64,000 bases of DNA from the NCBI GenBank assembly GCA_018398815.1, contig CM031604.1:60115823-60179822 (forward strand). The letters run 5' to 3'. The notes beneath the pieces were generated by a model, which had not been told where the DNA came from, made no database searches, and was given only the letters and a program-made list of their open reading frames with translations. Position numbers and translations under genes: made by a program. This document shows, in pieces, positions 1 through 12,400 of the stretch; within the stretch, counting starts at the first letter, position 1; every line of letters starts with the position of its first letter. This DNA is from Conus ventricosus. Its lineage: Eukaryota > Mollusca > Gastropoda > Neogastropoda > Conidae.

Positions 1-237
1 TCGGGTTCTGGCGATAGATCTGCACCACAAACTGCTAGGCCTACAGACGGTGACAAGAAGTCCAAAGGACGCTGCGGATTCTGTCACTGGAAGTCTGATA
101 GGAAGAGCAGAATGTCTTGCTTCAACTGCCGCAACTGGATGTGCAAGGAGCATGCTTCCAACACTTGTCCGGAGTGCGCCGAGTTGGTCTCCAGCAGCAC
201 TGTGATCACCATCCATGAGGAGAGTGGCACTCACTGA
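1..237 (+). pseudogene. piggyBac-type transposase, C-terminal cysteine-rich end (partial)
   Basis: Frame 1 is open from the window edge to a TGA at 235-237, giving 78 residues. It carries a Cys/His cluster: CGFCH, then CFNC, then MCKEH, then CPEC. This C-x2-C...C-x2-C...C-x3-H...C-x2-C layout after a Lys/Arg-rich linker is the C-terminal zinc-binding domain of piggyBac transposases, which helps bind the transposon ends. The catalytic Asp domain would lie left of the window, so it cannot be said whether the copy is intact. No TTAA-flanked terminal repeat was recognised downstream. A domesticated piggyBac-derived gene is possible. Confidence 0.72.
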
Positions 238-540
238 CTCTAATGGTGCCAACAAAAGTTGGATGATTGTCCCGTAGCGTATTTGACTCAAAATGCCCAT
301 GAAAAGCATCCAATCTTTTACATTTTGATGGAATACACTTGTGCCCATCACGTGCAATGATTCTTTTATTCACTGTTTTTCCTACCGTCAGCATTTCTTG
401 TCCGATTCTTCACGTAATTTTGGCACCAAGTCGTTAGGTACACCAACTTCATGTAAATGTATTTGTACATATTTTTATGTTCTAGAGGCAGACTGCCGCG
501 CTGTAACACTCTCCTCTCTGCGTCCCCCATCTGTCTCATA
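238..540. other. Non-coding, nothing recognised
   Basis: This stretch follows the piggyBac stop codon. It would contain the 3' end of that element, but no terminal repeat or gene was identified. Confidence 0.4.
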
Positions 541-544
541 AGTA

Positions 545-905
545 AATTTCAAACAGTTCAAAACCATGCTGCCCGCCTCGTGTTTCCTTCATCTTCATTT
601 GACCACATTATGCCATTATTGCGCTCCCTTCACTGAATCCCTGTCCAGCAAACGACCTCATTCAAAGTTGTATCTCTCTGCTATAAATCCTCTTGTCCTC
701 CATATCTAACTGATTTGTATGTAACACGTGTATACAGCATCATGTGAACTCCACTTTGTCTTCACTAAAACTTTTGGTCAACCATCTTTTGCCCATCAAG
801 CTCCTCTTGTCTGGAATCCACTTCCATATCAAGCTCCTCTGTCAATCTTCAAACCAGGCGTTGACACTTTTTCTTTCCAACTTGACATACGATTCACATC
901 CTGGT
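545..905 (+). pseudogene. 3' end of a CR1/Jockey-like LINE ORF2 (dead, 5'-truncated)
   Basis: Translation from about 554 gives VQNHAARLVF, then PLLRSLH, IPVQQTTSFKVVSLCYKS and PPYLTDLY. These are the conserved C-terminal motifs that follow the reverse transcriptase in many CR1/Jockey-group LINEs (NAAR, LHWLPV, FKV..LCYK, PPYL). The Trp of the usual LHWLPV motif is a TGA stop here. A second frame continues with a typical VWNPLPY motif near 810-830. The reverse transcriptase and endonuclease are absent, as expected of 5' truncation during target-primed insertion. The clade call is inference. Confidence 0.65.
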
Positions 906-1029
906 GTCTTTGGAATGTGTTGTGCGTTTGCTTGCAGATGCTTATACGTTGATGATTTCTGCCTTTTGGTTGTTATGATGGTGGTGGGAGTGGGGGTGCG
1001 GTGTGGGATGAGATAGACGTGAGGGTTAG

Positions 1030-1100
1030 ATAAGATAAGATAAGATAATGTTGCTTATAGCCCAGCCGACCGCAAAGGGCCACATCAGGGCTGTCACGTT
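1030..1100. repeat. Dispersed repeat, copy 1 (GATAA run plus about 50-bp core)
   Basis: A short (GATAA)n-like run is followed by a core that includes ATGTTGCTTATAGCCCAGCC and GGGCCACATCAGGGCTGT. Essentially the same core recurs near 31955-32015, also behind a GATAA run. It is probably the end of a mobile element; the family is not recognised. Confidence 0.6.
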
Positions 1101-1369
1101 AAAATCAACTCACCAGACGTGAGGGTGGGCATTTGGGTAAGTGAATGGGAGAGGAGGTGCAGGGGCCGGAAGTTGTGATCTTGTTGGTATGATTACTTTT
1201 AGTGTATGTCTTGGTTGTAGATGCTGTTCTTTCTTGTTTGTTTTATCATTTTATATGTGTTTCTCTCACTGTAAGCACCCAGGGCATTTTTTAAATTGGG
1301 CGTTTGAAATATTCTCAAAGATAATGATAATAGTAATCGTCTTTGTTACCCTTGTTGAATTATCGCCAT

Positions 1370-1547
1370 CATGTGTGTGTGTGTGTGTGGTCTGTGTGTG
1401 TGTGTGTCTGTGTGTGTGTGTGTGTGTGTGGTTTGTGCGAGCGAGTATGTGCGTGCGTGCGCATGTATGCGCGTGCAAGCCCTGCTCTTGCGTATGTGCA
1501 TGCAGTTCGAAAGCATCTGCGTGCACGTGTGTGTGTGTGTGTGGTGC

Positions 1548-1626
<79 letters not shown>
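1370..1626. repeat. Compound microsatellite (GT)n then (GA)n
   Basis: Interrupted GT tracts from about 1370 to 1566 run into a near-perfect (GA)n tract at about 1566-1625. The long Val/Cys-rich and Ser/Leu/His-rich open frames here are products of the dinucleotide repeat, not genes. Confidence 0.95.
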
Positions 1627-1628
<2 letters not shown>

Positions 1629-2047
1629 TGTGCGAGTGATTTCTCAGCCAACTGAACAAATTCAGTCTCTTTACTAAACCAATAAACCATTGTTGACAGA
1701 AATGTGCTTGTGTGTGTGTGTGTTTTCCCCCGTTACAGAGTGAGTGGACTTTACATTCTGTGTGTGAGACATATTGTTAGAGTGTTCCGTGTAAATTCTT
1801 CACTGGAGGCTCTCGTTATTGAAAATTAGGCTGAAACTATTTTTAGTATGCTAAAGAAGCATCAAGTCGGATACATGTAGGCCTACAGTCACTCCTAAAC
1901 ACATGCTCCCTCTCTTCCGTGTCCATATTTTGTTAAGTCCATCACAAGCGCACTTTCCTCTCATACATATATTCGTACATTCTTGCACACAAGATCTGCA
2001 CTATAATACACTGACTGACGAACATACCTGCATGCACGCACGCACAT

Positions 2048-2115
2048 ACACATGCACTCGCATACACACACAAACTTGAAAACGACACACACACACACAC
2101 ACACACATGCTCGCG

Positions 2116-2178
<63 letters not shown>

Positions 2179-2204
2179 GCACGCACACACACACACACAC
2201 ACCA
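2048..2204. repeat. (AC)n microsatellite
   Basis: A CA-rich tract with GCGC interruptions. All four overlapping His/Thr or Cys/Val reading frames are repeat artefacts. Confidence 0.95.
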
Positions 2205-2487
2205 GCCCAGCGCATTTTCATTTTGTGTGTCACAGTTGGTTTGATTACCACAGCGCGTGAGTGGAGTGATGTTCAAAAGCCAGATGTGTGAATGTGTGCT
2301 GGCGTGCGTGTAGTACACATGGTCACCTTGATCGATGGTTTTTCACATTACCAAGCATTTTGAAACAAACAGGTTCAGTCTCTTGAACGAAAACTCTGTT
2401 GCTGCATATAAAAAGAATACTACTCCATTCCGTATAAAACATATGACTTTCTTAAATTCTGCACATCACAACCTACAAACGTACAAA

Positions 2488-2838
2488 CACAACCTACGGC
2501 AAGGCTTTGTTCCTTCATGAAAAAAGCATGGGTCCATGCAGACCCACGACGTACGGCAAGGTTTTGTTCCTTCATAAAAAGCATGGGTCCATGTGGACCC
2601 ACGACGTACGGCAAGGCTTTGTTCCTTCATAATAAGCATGGGTCCATGCGGACCCACGACGTACGGCAAGGGTTTGTTCCTTCATAAAAAAGCATGGGTC
2701 CATGCGGACCCACGACGTACGGCAAGGGTTTGTTCCTTCATAGAAAAGCATGGGTCCATGTGGACCCACGATGTACGGCAAGGCCTCTTTCCTTCAGTAA
2801 AAGCATGGGTCCATGTGGACCCACGATGTACGGCGCGC
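2488..2838. repeat. Minisatellite, about 55-bp unit, six to seven copies, hairpin in each unit
   Basis: The unit reads roughly ACGGCAAGG, TTTGTTCCTTCATAAAAAAGC, then ATGGGTCCATGYGGACCCACG. Copies differ by a few substitutions and one or two bases in length. Each unit has a perfect 7-bp inverted repeat (TGGGTCC / GGACCCA) around a four-base loop. Several frames are open through the array on both strands, but open frames are expected from a stop-poor unit. Confidence 0.9.
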
Positions 2839-2839
2839 A

Positions 2840-3364
2840 AAATTTTAGGCGACGTACGGGAAAGGTTAAGCTGGAAAAGCCAGTGGGAATTTTTCTAGGC
2901 TTGATCTGAACATAAAATTTCACTAGGCCAGGAAGGCAATTTTCAGATTTCTTACAGGCCGAATTTCCACCTATTCTCTTGTCATCATATTCCACAGCAA
3001 CATATTCATGAATCAACTGTGGCTGAAAGCCGAACAGTTTTAGTTCAATCAGTAAATGCTACCAATAGTCCAACTTTGATGATAACAGGCCAACGAAATT
3101 TCATACAGGTATCTTTGCATTAGAGTTAAGTGGAAAAACAGGTAATTTATTCTTCCTTCATTTTTCAAACTTCAACCCCATAAACCTTCACCAGCAGTGA
3201 CCACTGAACACAATTTGAGCCCCTGAATACTTCATTCTGCTAGCAATTTTCTGACCCTGAACATACAGAGATTTCAACCAGCATCCGACGTGACAACTGA
3301 CCCTTCCCACCTATCCAAACACATCAGTAGGTTTCTGTGGCACCGTTTTCTTTCTTTTGCATAC
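2840..3364. other. Non-coding, probably SNRPF intron 3
   Basis: AT-rich sequence downstream (minus strand) of SNRPF exon 3. The expected last SNRPF exon (a short Cys-Asn-Asn-Val start and an acidic tail) was looked for here and not found. Confidence 0.4.
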
Positions 3365-3429
3365 CTGATCAGCACTTCTCCCAAGTTACCAGCAAGCACA
3401 CCGTCCACATATTCTTCTGTGTTCGCCAG
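3365..3429 (-). CDS. SNRPF: SNRPF exon 3
   Basis: 65 nt. On the minus strand the acceptor ...TTATGTTGCAG precedes CTGGCGAACACAG. The exon ends CTGATCAG before GTATGC, in phase 2. The next residues in the family, Cys-Asn-Asn, fit that phase. Translation [20 protein letters not shown] is diagnostic for SmF. Confidence 0.93.
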
Positions 3430-6400
3430 CTGCAACATAAACAAAAATCTAGAAGATAAAAACAATTTCACCGAGAAAATTAAAATTTTTTTTTTTACTG
3501 AAACCTTGCTAGTTCCCTCCACCAGCACTTAGCTGTGAAACCATGACAATGATTTCATGAATGATTGAAATACAAATGCAAATTACATAAATACATGCTG
3601 TTTACTAAGGGGGGGGGGGGGGGGAAGTTTTTTCACCACTGTAACCAGAGTGACCTAGTTAACAATAAAACTTTTTATAACGCTGAGAAAAAAAGCTTAA
3701 AAGAACCTAGAATCGTCGAACTGGAGGTTAACCATGTCATTTGTTCATTGCTATCGTTAATTACAGATGCCGGTATGCGTATGTTTGCCACCATGATGTC
3801 AATAGCAATTGTTGCTTCAAGTCCTAAAAGAACAAGTGATCCTGTCAGACGTATGTTGTGGACATTGGTACATTTCTCTGTTATTGATTCAGTAAAAGTG
3901 TCCCCGAAATGCCGAGCATAAGTACATCTCCAACACAGACGATCAATACTACCCTTAAACAGCTCACAAAAGCTGCCAAGACTCGGGTTATATTTTGTAA
4001 ATTTTGAAACTATCTCTGGACCATGTTCACTGATCAAAGACCATTGAGGGATGTTACTGTGTAGAATATTTTTCCATTTAATGATTTATGCATTGATCTT
4101 TCACTTTGAAGGATCCAAGACACTTTGAAAGATGTGACATAAGTTTTTAACTCTGGAAGACCGATACCTCCATTTAAATCTTTTCTTCTTTTTAAAAAAT
4201 ATTTTTATGATCAGTTTTTCCATTGATTCTGTCTATCTTATTCCACACATATTACAGATTTGTTGGCATGATTCGAAAATACATCTGGTGGATTTGGCAA
4301 AGGCAGCCAGAGATGGATTAGTTTTGAGAGGATCACAAATATAGCGATTCTACCAAAGGGAAGGGGGGGGGGGGGGGGGGGGGGGGTATCTGGCATTTTA
4401 CCCATATCTTTACATGTATTTGACATCAGCAAGCTTTTCTACATAATTCATTTCCACACATTTTTTAAATCGTTGGTGAGCCAGATATCTAATATTAAAA
4501 AATTTGTAGGATTCTGCTCTACTTCTAAATGTTCCATATTGTGAGCTTTTTTCAAATTGCACTTGTTTTACCCAAATTCATATGAAGACCTGATGTATCG
4601 TCAGATCTAGAAAGAGCTTCAAGATGAGTTTCAAAAGAATTAAAGATTTTCTATCATCTGCAAATAAAAATTCTGTCATCTGTACACTGTTAAAGCTTAT
4701 ATTCAATATCATTTATCTCAATTCCCTGAATATCTGGATTTTCCCTCACCATGATGGTTAATATCCGAGTGCTCACAAAGTATAAACAAATATAGGGAAA
4801 TTGGGTCTCCTCGTCATCAACCTTGTTTGATTTCAAACCAACCTGAAACTTGGCCATTCATAATTACGCAAGACTTCATTTTTCTGTTATATATGCTTAT
4901 TCATTTACATATGTATCTTTACATTTACTAACTGGCCAGGTTGATCATAATTATCTAAACAGGATGTAGTGTCAAAAATCAATCTTAGATTATCACCCAC
5001 ATATATATTTTTGATCAATGCCATTTGATTTTCACTTACAATCTTAGGTAATACATGTTTTTTTTTCTGTTTGCAATACACAATGATCTTACATTTTTAT
5101 AAACTACATTCAAAAGTGAAATAGGTCTCAGTTTTTTATGAACTGCCACAGTTTGTCCTTGAACACATGTTATGATTCCTTCTCTCTGAACACAAGAAAG
5201 TTCTCCTTTCCTTTCCTTAAACCTGTGTTTAGTGTCTTACATCATTCACACCCATCTCTAAACAAACAAAAAACATTGGCACTCAATCCATCAGAGCCGG
5301 GACGTTTGGTTTTTTTCATCGAGTTTTTTCCCCCATCATCTTAAGGACAGATGTCACTTCCTCTATAAAGAGTTCTCCTTCTAATTCAGTAGCTTTAGCT
5401 TGATTTAAACATGGAATGTCTTTAACTAGATATTTAAGATCACAATCCTCAACAGCAGCACCAGCATACAGAGAATTACAAAAATGTTCTACTTCTTTAA
5501 CAATGTCTTTTTGAATTGTTACATTTTCATGCTGATCAATGACTCTAGCCATGTTGTTTCTCTAGGTTACAAGAGTAACTGCCAACTTTCTCTCCTTCAG
5601 CTATTCATTGAGCTCTTGATCTTAACAGCACTCCTTCCATATGTTTGCCTCTGATACTTTTTAAATCTTCTTTTTTCATAAATTCATTTCCCTGATATCA
5701 TTACCACTGTAATATCAGTCTCATTTTTCTTTTCATTTTTTTTAACAACCTGAGAATGTCTCGTTTTAATCAACCAGCACATCTGAAGCTTATCCAGAGC
5801 TGCCGAGGTCTCGAAAACACAAAGTGCAGCATTTCGACATTTTAAATGCAGCATATTATATCTAAGCATAGCACTTGTATACAATGAAATTGAATGAAAA
5901 CAAGTCAGACCCAACAGTGCTGTCAGCTGCACATCTGCTTTGCAAATGACATGATGGTGGATTAAGAAAATGTAAATCTCACTAATTACAGCATGCTTTT
6001 GACCTTTTCTACACAAAAATCAGTATGGCTGAAAACAAAACCAATCAACAAGGAAGCAAAGTTACAACTGTCTCCTGTGATGTTTCTTCCAGTCTTTCAT
6101 CCTTCTCTTACTGAATCTGGCCATTTTTTGACAACATAATTAATCTACAATCTGGAGATCTATCCTGTCAAAGTTTTGTTTAAGCTACTGTTACGTCTGT
6201 GAAGGCTTTTTCTTTCTTTTTTTCACAGCTTTTCATGACCAATGGAAGCAGTATACCACTGTAAATGAAATCAGAGCATGCTACGCCGAAAGCATAGCTC
6301 TTGGCAGTTCTGCTCATTCACAATGTTTACTGCAGCTATGTCATGTTAAAGGAAACAAAACTCTTGTCTATTCCAAGCGAGCTGTTAATTGTAAAAAAGT

Positions 6401-9400
6401 TACAAGAGCAGTGTATGCTCACTTTTGGCTGTGCTGGACCAATGGAGTATTCACATAAACCAAAACTTTGCCATCACACACCAGCACAAAGAAAATAGTC
6501 ACAACTTTGCACAGCAGCCACAAATGGGAAGTACCATCCATATCAACCCCGATCAAGCCAATTTGTTTCAATTTAGCTTCTCAAGCTGCAACATATGTTA
6601 GTTTGAAACAATGTTCTAAAATATGTCAGATCTGTATCACTTGTAAGCAAAAATCCATCTTGTTGTTTTTCTGGTAAAAATAGCCCCCAAGTAAAAATAT
6701 TTTCCCCAGACCATTCTGACACCTTGTCCTAGATACATCTATCACAATAAACAAACAACCTGGGAGGATTTTTCCAGTTTTAATCTTTGATGAGCAGGAA
6801 AGTGGAAAGTGATAGCCCTGCAAATATGCATATGTTATAGCAGACACCATTTTTTGCAGTTTCAGCCTTCAATACTTAAGATCACATGAAAATTACCTCC
6901 CCTTTCTGGTTTCAACAACTCGCACTTGCGCAGATCAGATGACTTTGTTTTCTGTAAACTTGAACACTTTCTTCTAGCTTTCCTTACAAAGAATTTTTTT
7001 TCCAGTCATCAAAAAAAAAAGAAGTTTACACTGGCAGAAAAAAAAAAAGAAGCCAGGATTATACCGGTTTTCATAGCATTTTTTTTTTTGCCTAATAATA
7101 TATTCACACTTGTTTCATATTATTTTTTGTAATTTCTTATTTCGCCCCATATGATACTGACACATTTCAAACACCCTGCATGTTTTCACACTAGATTTAA
7201 CAAGCACAAAATGCTCTAGGCTTGTGCCTTTGCACAAACACACTGACCTGCAGGTTCATGTAGCCATCCACAGACACCAGGTAGCCCTTGTATTCCATGC
7301 CCCACTTCAGCTTCACCATCACTGGCTTGCCCGTCAGTCCATTCAGGAAGGGCTTGGGATTCATCGGCAAGGTCTGCAATAGCATTATCAATCATAATCT
7401 CAAGTACAATACAGGGCTGGGGGAATTTGAAATGTTACTCCAGCCAGCTAGGGCTAGAAATTCAAACATTATTCTAGCCAGCTGCGGCTACAGAATCAAA
7501 TATTCACTAGCCTGCAAAAGTATTCACTAGCCCCAGTTTCAACACACTGCCATATATAACTTTTGTTTTCTCCAACAGGAAGGAAGCATTGAAATTTAAA
7601 GCAAACTAAGCTCACTGTTACCAGGCACCACCAACCAAGCAGCTCTGTTTCCGCAATGCTATTACCAGACTAATATAATAGTTCTAATGTGATCAGGGTT
7701 TTCAATGCAAACAACGATCCAGGCCTGTTCTCCACTGCCTCCATCTCCCCACTTTCACTTACTAACTTCAAACTTTTGCTGTTGTTTTTTTTTAAATAAA
7801 GATTTTGGAGACATTTTCTTATTGTTATACAGGAGTAAAGGCTAAAAGAGCAAAGTGAAAAAAATGGAAGTGACAGTAACTGAACACAGCTGTCTGGACG
7901 ACACTGAAATGAAGCTACAGCACAACAAAGAACAAGTGTCTGCGGTTCCAACTTCCATTGGATTATTCTGCCTGTATCAGTTATGTAGCTTAGTGAACGA
8001 AAATTATAAGTCAATAGCCATCTCAGATCAAAATAACAGCACTATGTTCTCAGAAAAAAAAAGACCTGTGAAGACAGCAAATTATCAAGCTACTTGATGA
8101 GTTATCCAGTTTTTAAATTTCACACTCGCCTGCTTTTGCACTTGCTTAAAGCAGCCAAATTTGTCAAGCCCTTTTAAAATGGACTCTGTGGCACTGAATA
8201 ATTATCAGACATTTATAAAAAATTTTAAAAAAAGCTTTCACATTATGTAGCCCTTAAATGTTCATCCTGGTTCTTACTTACAATATAGAACCTGTTTTTC
8301 TTTGACATTCAAACCTGTGGTGGTAATAGTAATTCACTGACAGTGTCAATGATATCATGGATATTTGGAGATGGTTGTGGCTGTGTCAGTGTGTGTGATG
8401 GTAAATTAATCAAATTAATGAACTGTGACCGAGATTTCAGATCTATGTTCGAGTACACACAAGAAGCTGTCAAGGAGGGAGTATGTGTGTGTGGTATGTG
8501 TGTGTGGGTGCATGTGTGTATGTGCGTGTGAACAAACAAGTTTCCATACAGTTCAGCTTTGTATTAGCGCACTTATTTCTCATGATTTATCCAAAAGTAG
8601 CATATACATATCTAATCCACCACCCTGACACCAGCTGGCAATATCCTCTACCAACACACACTACCATACCACCCACTATTCACTTCAAGCTACTACTACC
8701 TCCCTTTCTCCTCTCTCCCCACTCTCCATCTTCCACATCAATCCACACCTTACTCGGACCTATCCTCCCCTTTTCTACATCTGGTTTTCTTTTAACTTGA
8801 TACACTACCCCTCCACATGAGTTTCCTTTCCCTCTGTCCTGTGCATTGGTGTTGGTGCAGGTATTTGACATCCCCCCCCCCCCCCCCTTTTGGTTTCTTT
8901 TTCCACCTTTTCTTTTTTTAAATCCCTTCCTTTCTTCCCTCTGTCATTACATCAATATGCACCTATCCACCGCAACACCAGCCCTCAATACACTCTACCA
9001 ACATACACTCAATGACTCATGTTACCATACCCCAAACTATTTATCTCATATAACTTACAGCTATCTTCCTTCCCCTCTCCCTACACCCTCTCCATTTACT
9101 ACTACATCAATCTAGTCTTTACTCATGATACCTATCCCTTCCCTCTTCTCCATCTTATTTTCTTTCAATTTCATATCTCCCCATCAGTCACAAGTTTCCT
9201 GTATCTCTTCCCTCTTTCCTGTACATTTGTGTGTGTATATAGGTGGAGGTGTAGATAAATGCCCACCCACCTCCCCCATTTCTTTCAAAAGAAATTTTAA
9301 CACTTTTCTCATTGATCATTTCCATTTCTTTCCAACCAGTATGATTAACACCAGCGTTATTAGTATTATTACACTTATCATCATACTAGTACGCAATAAT

Positions 9401-12400
9401 TTTTTAATACATTTTTTTTTTTAATGCTGTTCTATCCTCTAACCCTTCTCCTTTCTCCCCTTCTGTGTTTAGCCACTATTAATACTATAACTATTATCGC
9501 CATATTATCACTAAAGTGAGTACTATTCCTCCCCATAGCATTTAAATATTTTTTATCACCACCACTGTAATTATTGTTATGACTGTCATCATTATTATTT
9601 CAACTCCCATGGTCCCCTGACCAATCACCTCGTTTTCATTCAACCCCATCTTGCACTGAATACGAGTCTAAGATGATAAGTAATTCTTCATTCTTCGTTT
9701 TCACTGTCATAAATGTTGTTTGTTTTAGTCTGAAGAAGAACAAAGAGGTTAAAATGCATCATGTTTTGTTCTGTGATCTATCTGTCTTATTTGTCCAACA
9801 GAACTAGCAACTTTTCTGTACAAAATTTGCTTCAATTTTTTGCCTTCAGTCACTTCGCTTGGAAGCTAACTTGTTATTCATGTTTGTTACTTCAGAACAT
9901 AATAATATATTTGCTGATTAAATGCAAAGTCTTCTTGACAGCAAACAGCTGTAAAAAATCGTAACCCTGAAGCATTGAAAAGAAGGGATTTGTCATTGTG
10001 TATCTGGACATCATTCTTTTGATACAAGATTAGAATTGATCTAATGAGTGGCTAACGAGTTACTAACAACACTTAACTGACAGTCACATAATATAATATA
10101 TATAGAGAGAGAATGTTCTGTACCTTCCATCCCCACCCCATCCACGAACAAAAGAAAACAGACACACACCACACACTGATACAGAAAAACAGACAGAAAG
10201 ATGAATATACATTTATCACATTCTTTTGATCATCTCCATTAAAAAAAAAAAAAATACATAGAAGAGATCTGCACCATCTTACATGCTGCACCCAAATCTC
10301 ATTTGAATCTATCATATAGGGTTTAAAAGACTTTTTTCTAACCATGTTTAGGCATTTCACATTGCCCATCTCTGCACCTAGTGTAAACCGGCTTCTACTG
10401 AAATTTCCAAGCTATTTTTAAAATGTAAATTTATTTAAATTATATCTTTGGATAATGGGATACAAAGCATTCCGAGTTAAAACATTGTTAGGACTGCTTT
10501 TGTATTGTTGTAGTTTGTGCACTATGGACTATGCAGTGCGTCAAGTGCATGTGTACGCATGTCACACATTGAAATTCTCAGTATAATGTATAAAATTATC
10601 ACATTCCATAATATGGACTGTATACTTATGTTAAATGTTAAATTAAATAAGAAGCACTGCCCTATCTTCCATATGCCAAACTTTCACTGAAATCTGTCAC
10701 AACGGTTCAAAAGTTATGTTTCTTCTAGCCTCATCAATGCATATGACATTGCTCATGACTGCACCTGACAGACTGGCATTTACAGGAAGTCTGAAGACTG
10801 TTTATAATCATAACAGATTCAGATTGGGGAGAAAAAAAAAAAAATCAGTGCCGAAATACATTGTATACACGAGTCAAATTCCAGATCTATACCGACATTC
10901 TTCGATGGTATTGCTCCAATTCCTTTTTTTTGTTTGTTTTGTGGCACATCTTCTGAGCCACCTCAGAAGCAGTGCACCCACGCCGTTCATTCTGACACCC
11001 CGTCCCCAGCCACAGCCTGGTCAGTCCCGCTGCAGCTCTGGTACCGGCAATCTACAGGGAGCAGTCAATATCAAGTTAAGAGGCAACCTACCGGAGGACA
11101 CGCTGCACTGCTGCCGAGTCACTATGGTGGTGTTCAGTGGCACCTGTTCTGATCAAATATACGCAGGACACCACCTACTAAGCCGCCTATTGATAACAAT
11201 AACTGCTCAGTCACGGCGCCAGCATGAGTAAGCTCTCCCTCCGGAGGCGCCACCACGTCTGTGCAATGACAGCTCTCATGGACTCACCGATACCGGTGAC
11301 CCTGACGGAGTCAAACCAAGGGCACGGACATGCAGAGGACATCGAAACTGAGGTCACTACGAAAGCAGGGCATGGATGGCCACAGAATTTGAGACTTTCT
11401 TTTTATGCTGATTAATGAGAATGAGGATGATGAAGTTGATGCTGCCGATTCCATTCTGGCCTAAGACTGCATGACAGGGCTGTACTCTACGCTTCCTTTC
11501 ATTATATATCCCAGCATCAACCAGGCCGGAGAGATACAGATACCTGCAGTGTTGGTCAGGAAATTTGAGCAACACTCTCAGACTCAGACACATGGAGTCC
11601 ATTTAAGTGGATAAAACTCTACTGTGTGGTCCCAGTCTTCCCAATCGAGTCCGTAGCAAACTCAACTCTGGCTAAAAATCAAGCACAGAATTCAGTATAA
11701 GTCGGCGTGTCTATGTTATAAGGTTATCAAAGGTGAAGCGCCTACATACCTCTCTAATCACTTCGAAATATATGTTCCTACACGTCCCCTCCGTTCTTCC
11801 TCTGATGACCGAATTTTTTAAAATCCATCATATAACCAAAAGCAGCACGGTTCTAGAGCATTCTCATTTTCTGCAGCAATACTCTGGAATTCACCACCTT
11901 TCCATCTACGTCATGCTCCTTCCTTCCCGACTTTCAAGTCTGCACTTAAAACGTATCTGTTCAAACGCCAGTTGCAGGATACCACCTGAAATATTACTAA
12001 ATTACTGCATGTCACGTGCACTTTGCTCCTGTACAAATGAGCTGTTCACCATGTTATACAGTGTGTTTATGTATGCAACATTATGTTCCAGTGTGTGTGT
12101 GTGCGTGTGTGTGTGTGCGTGTTTATGACTCAACCCAGAATTGCGTGTGTACGTGCGAGCATGCGTGTCCAGCTTATATTTTCTAGATGCTGAATCTTTA
12201 AAACTTTGTAAAACGCCCTGTAGCCTACATTGTTAGGATGGGCACTATAGAAATTGTCATTATTATTATGAGCCAGTCGGGGCAGAAAAATCCCAAATGA
12301 CTCTTACTGTCTTAGGGGAATCAAACCCACAACCTCCCAGCCAGGAGTCCATAATGCTAACCAATTCACCATGGCGGCTGGTCATATTATTCTGAAATTT

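Noticed and set aside
1141..1677. Long Cys/Val-rich open frames (also at 38110-38376, 47489-48255, 50259-50715, 53682-54120)
   Set aside because: They follow GT/CA dinucleotide repeats, appear in several frames at once and have no domain.
9725..9760. Hammerhead-like CTGAAGAAGA...GTTAAAA motif of a Penelope-like element
   Set aside because: It lacks the CTGATGA and GAAAC core and any nearby reverse transcriptase.
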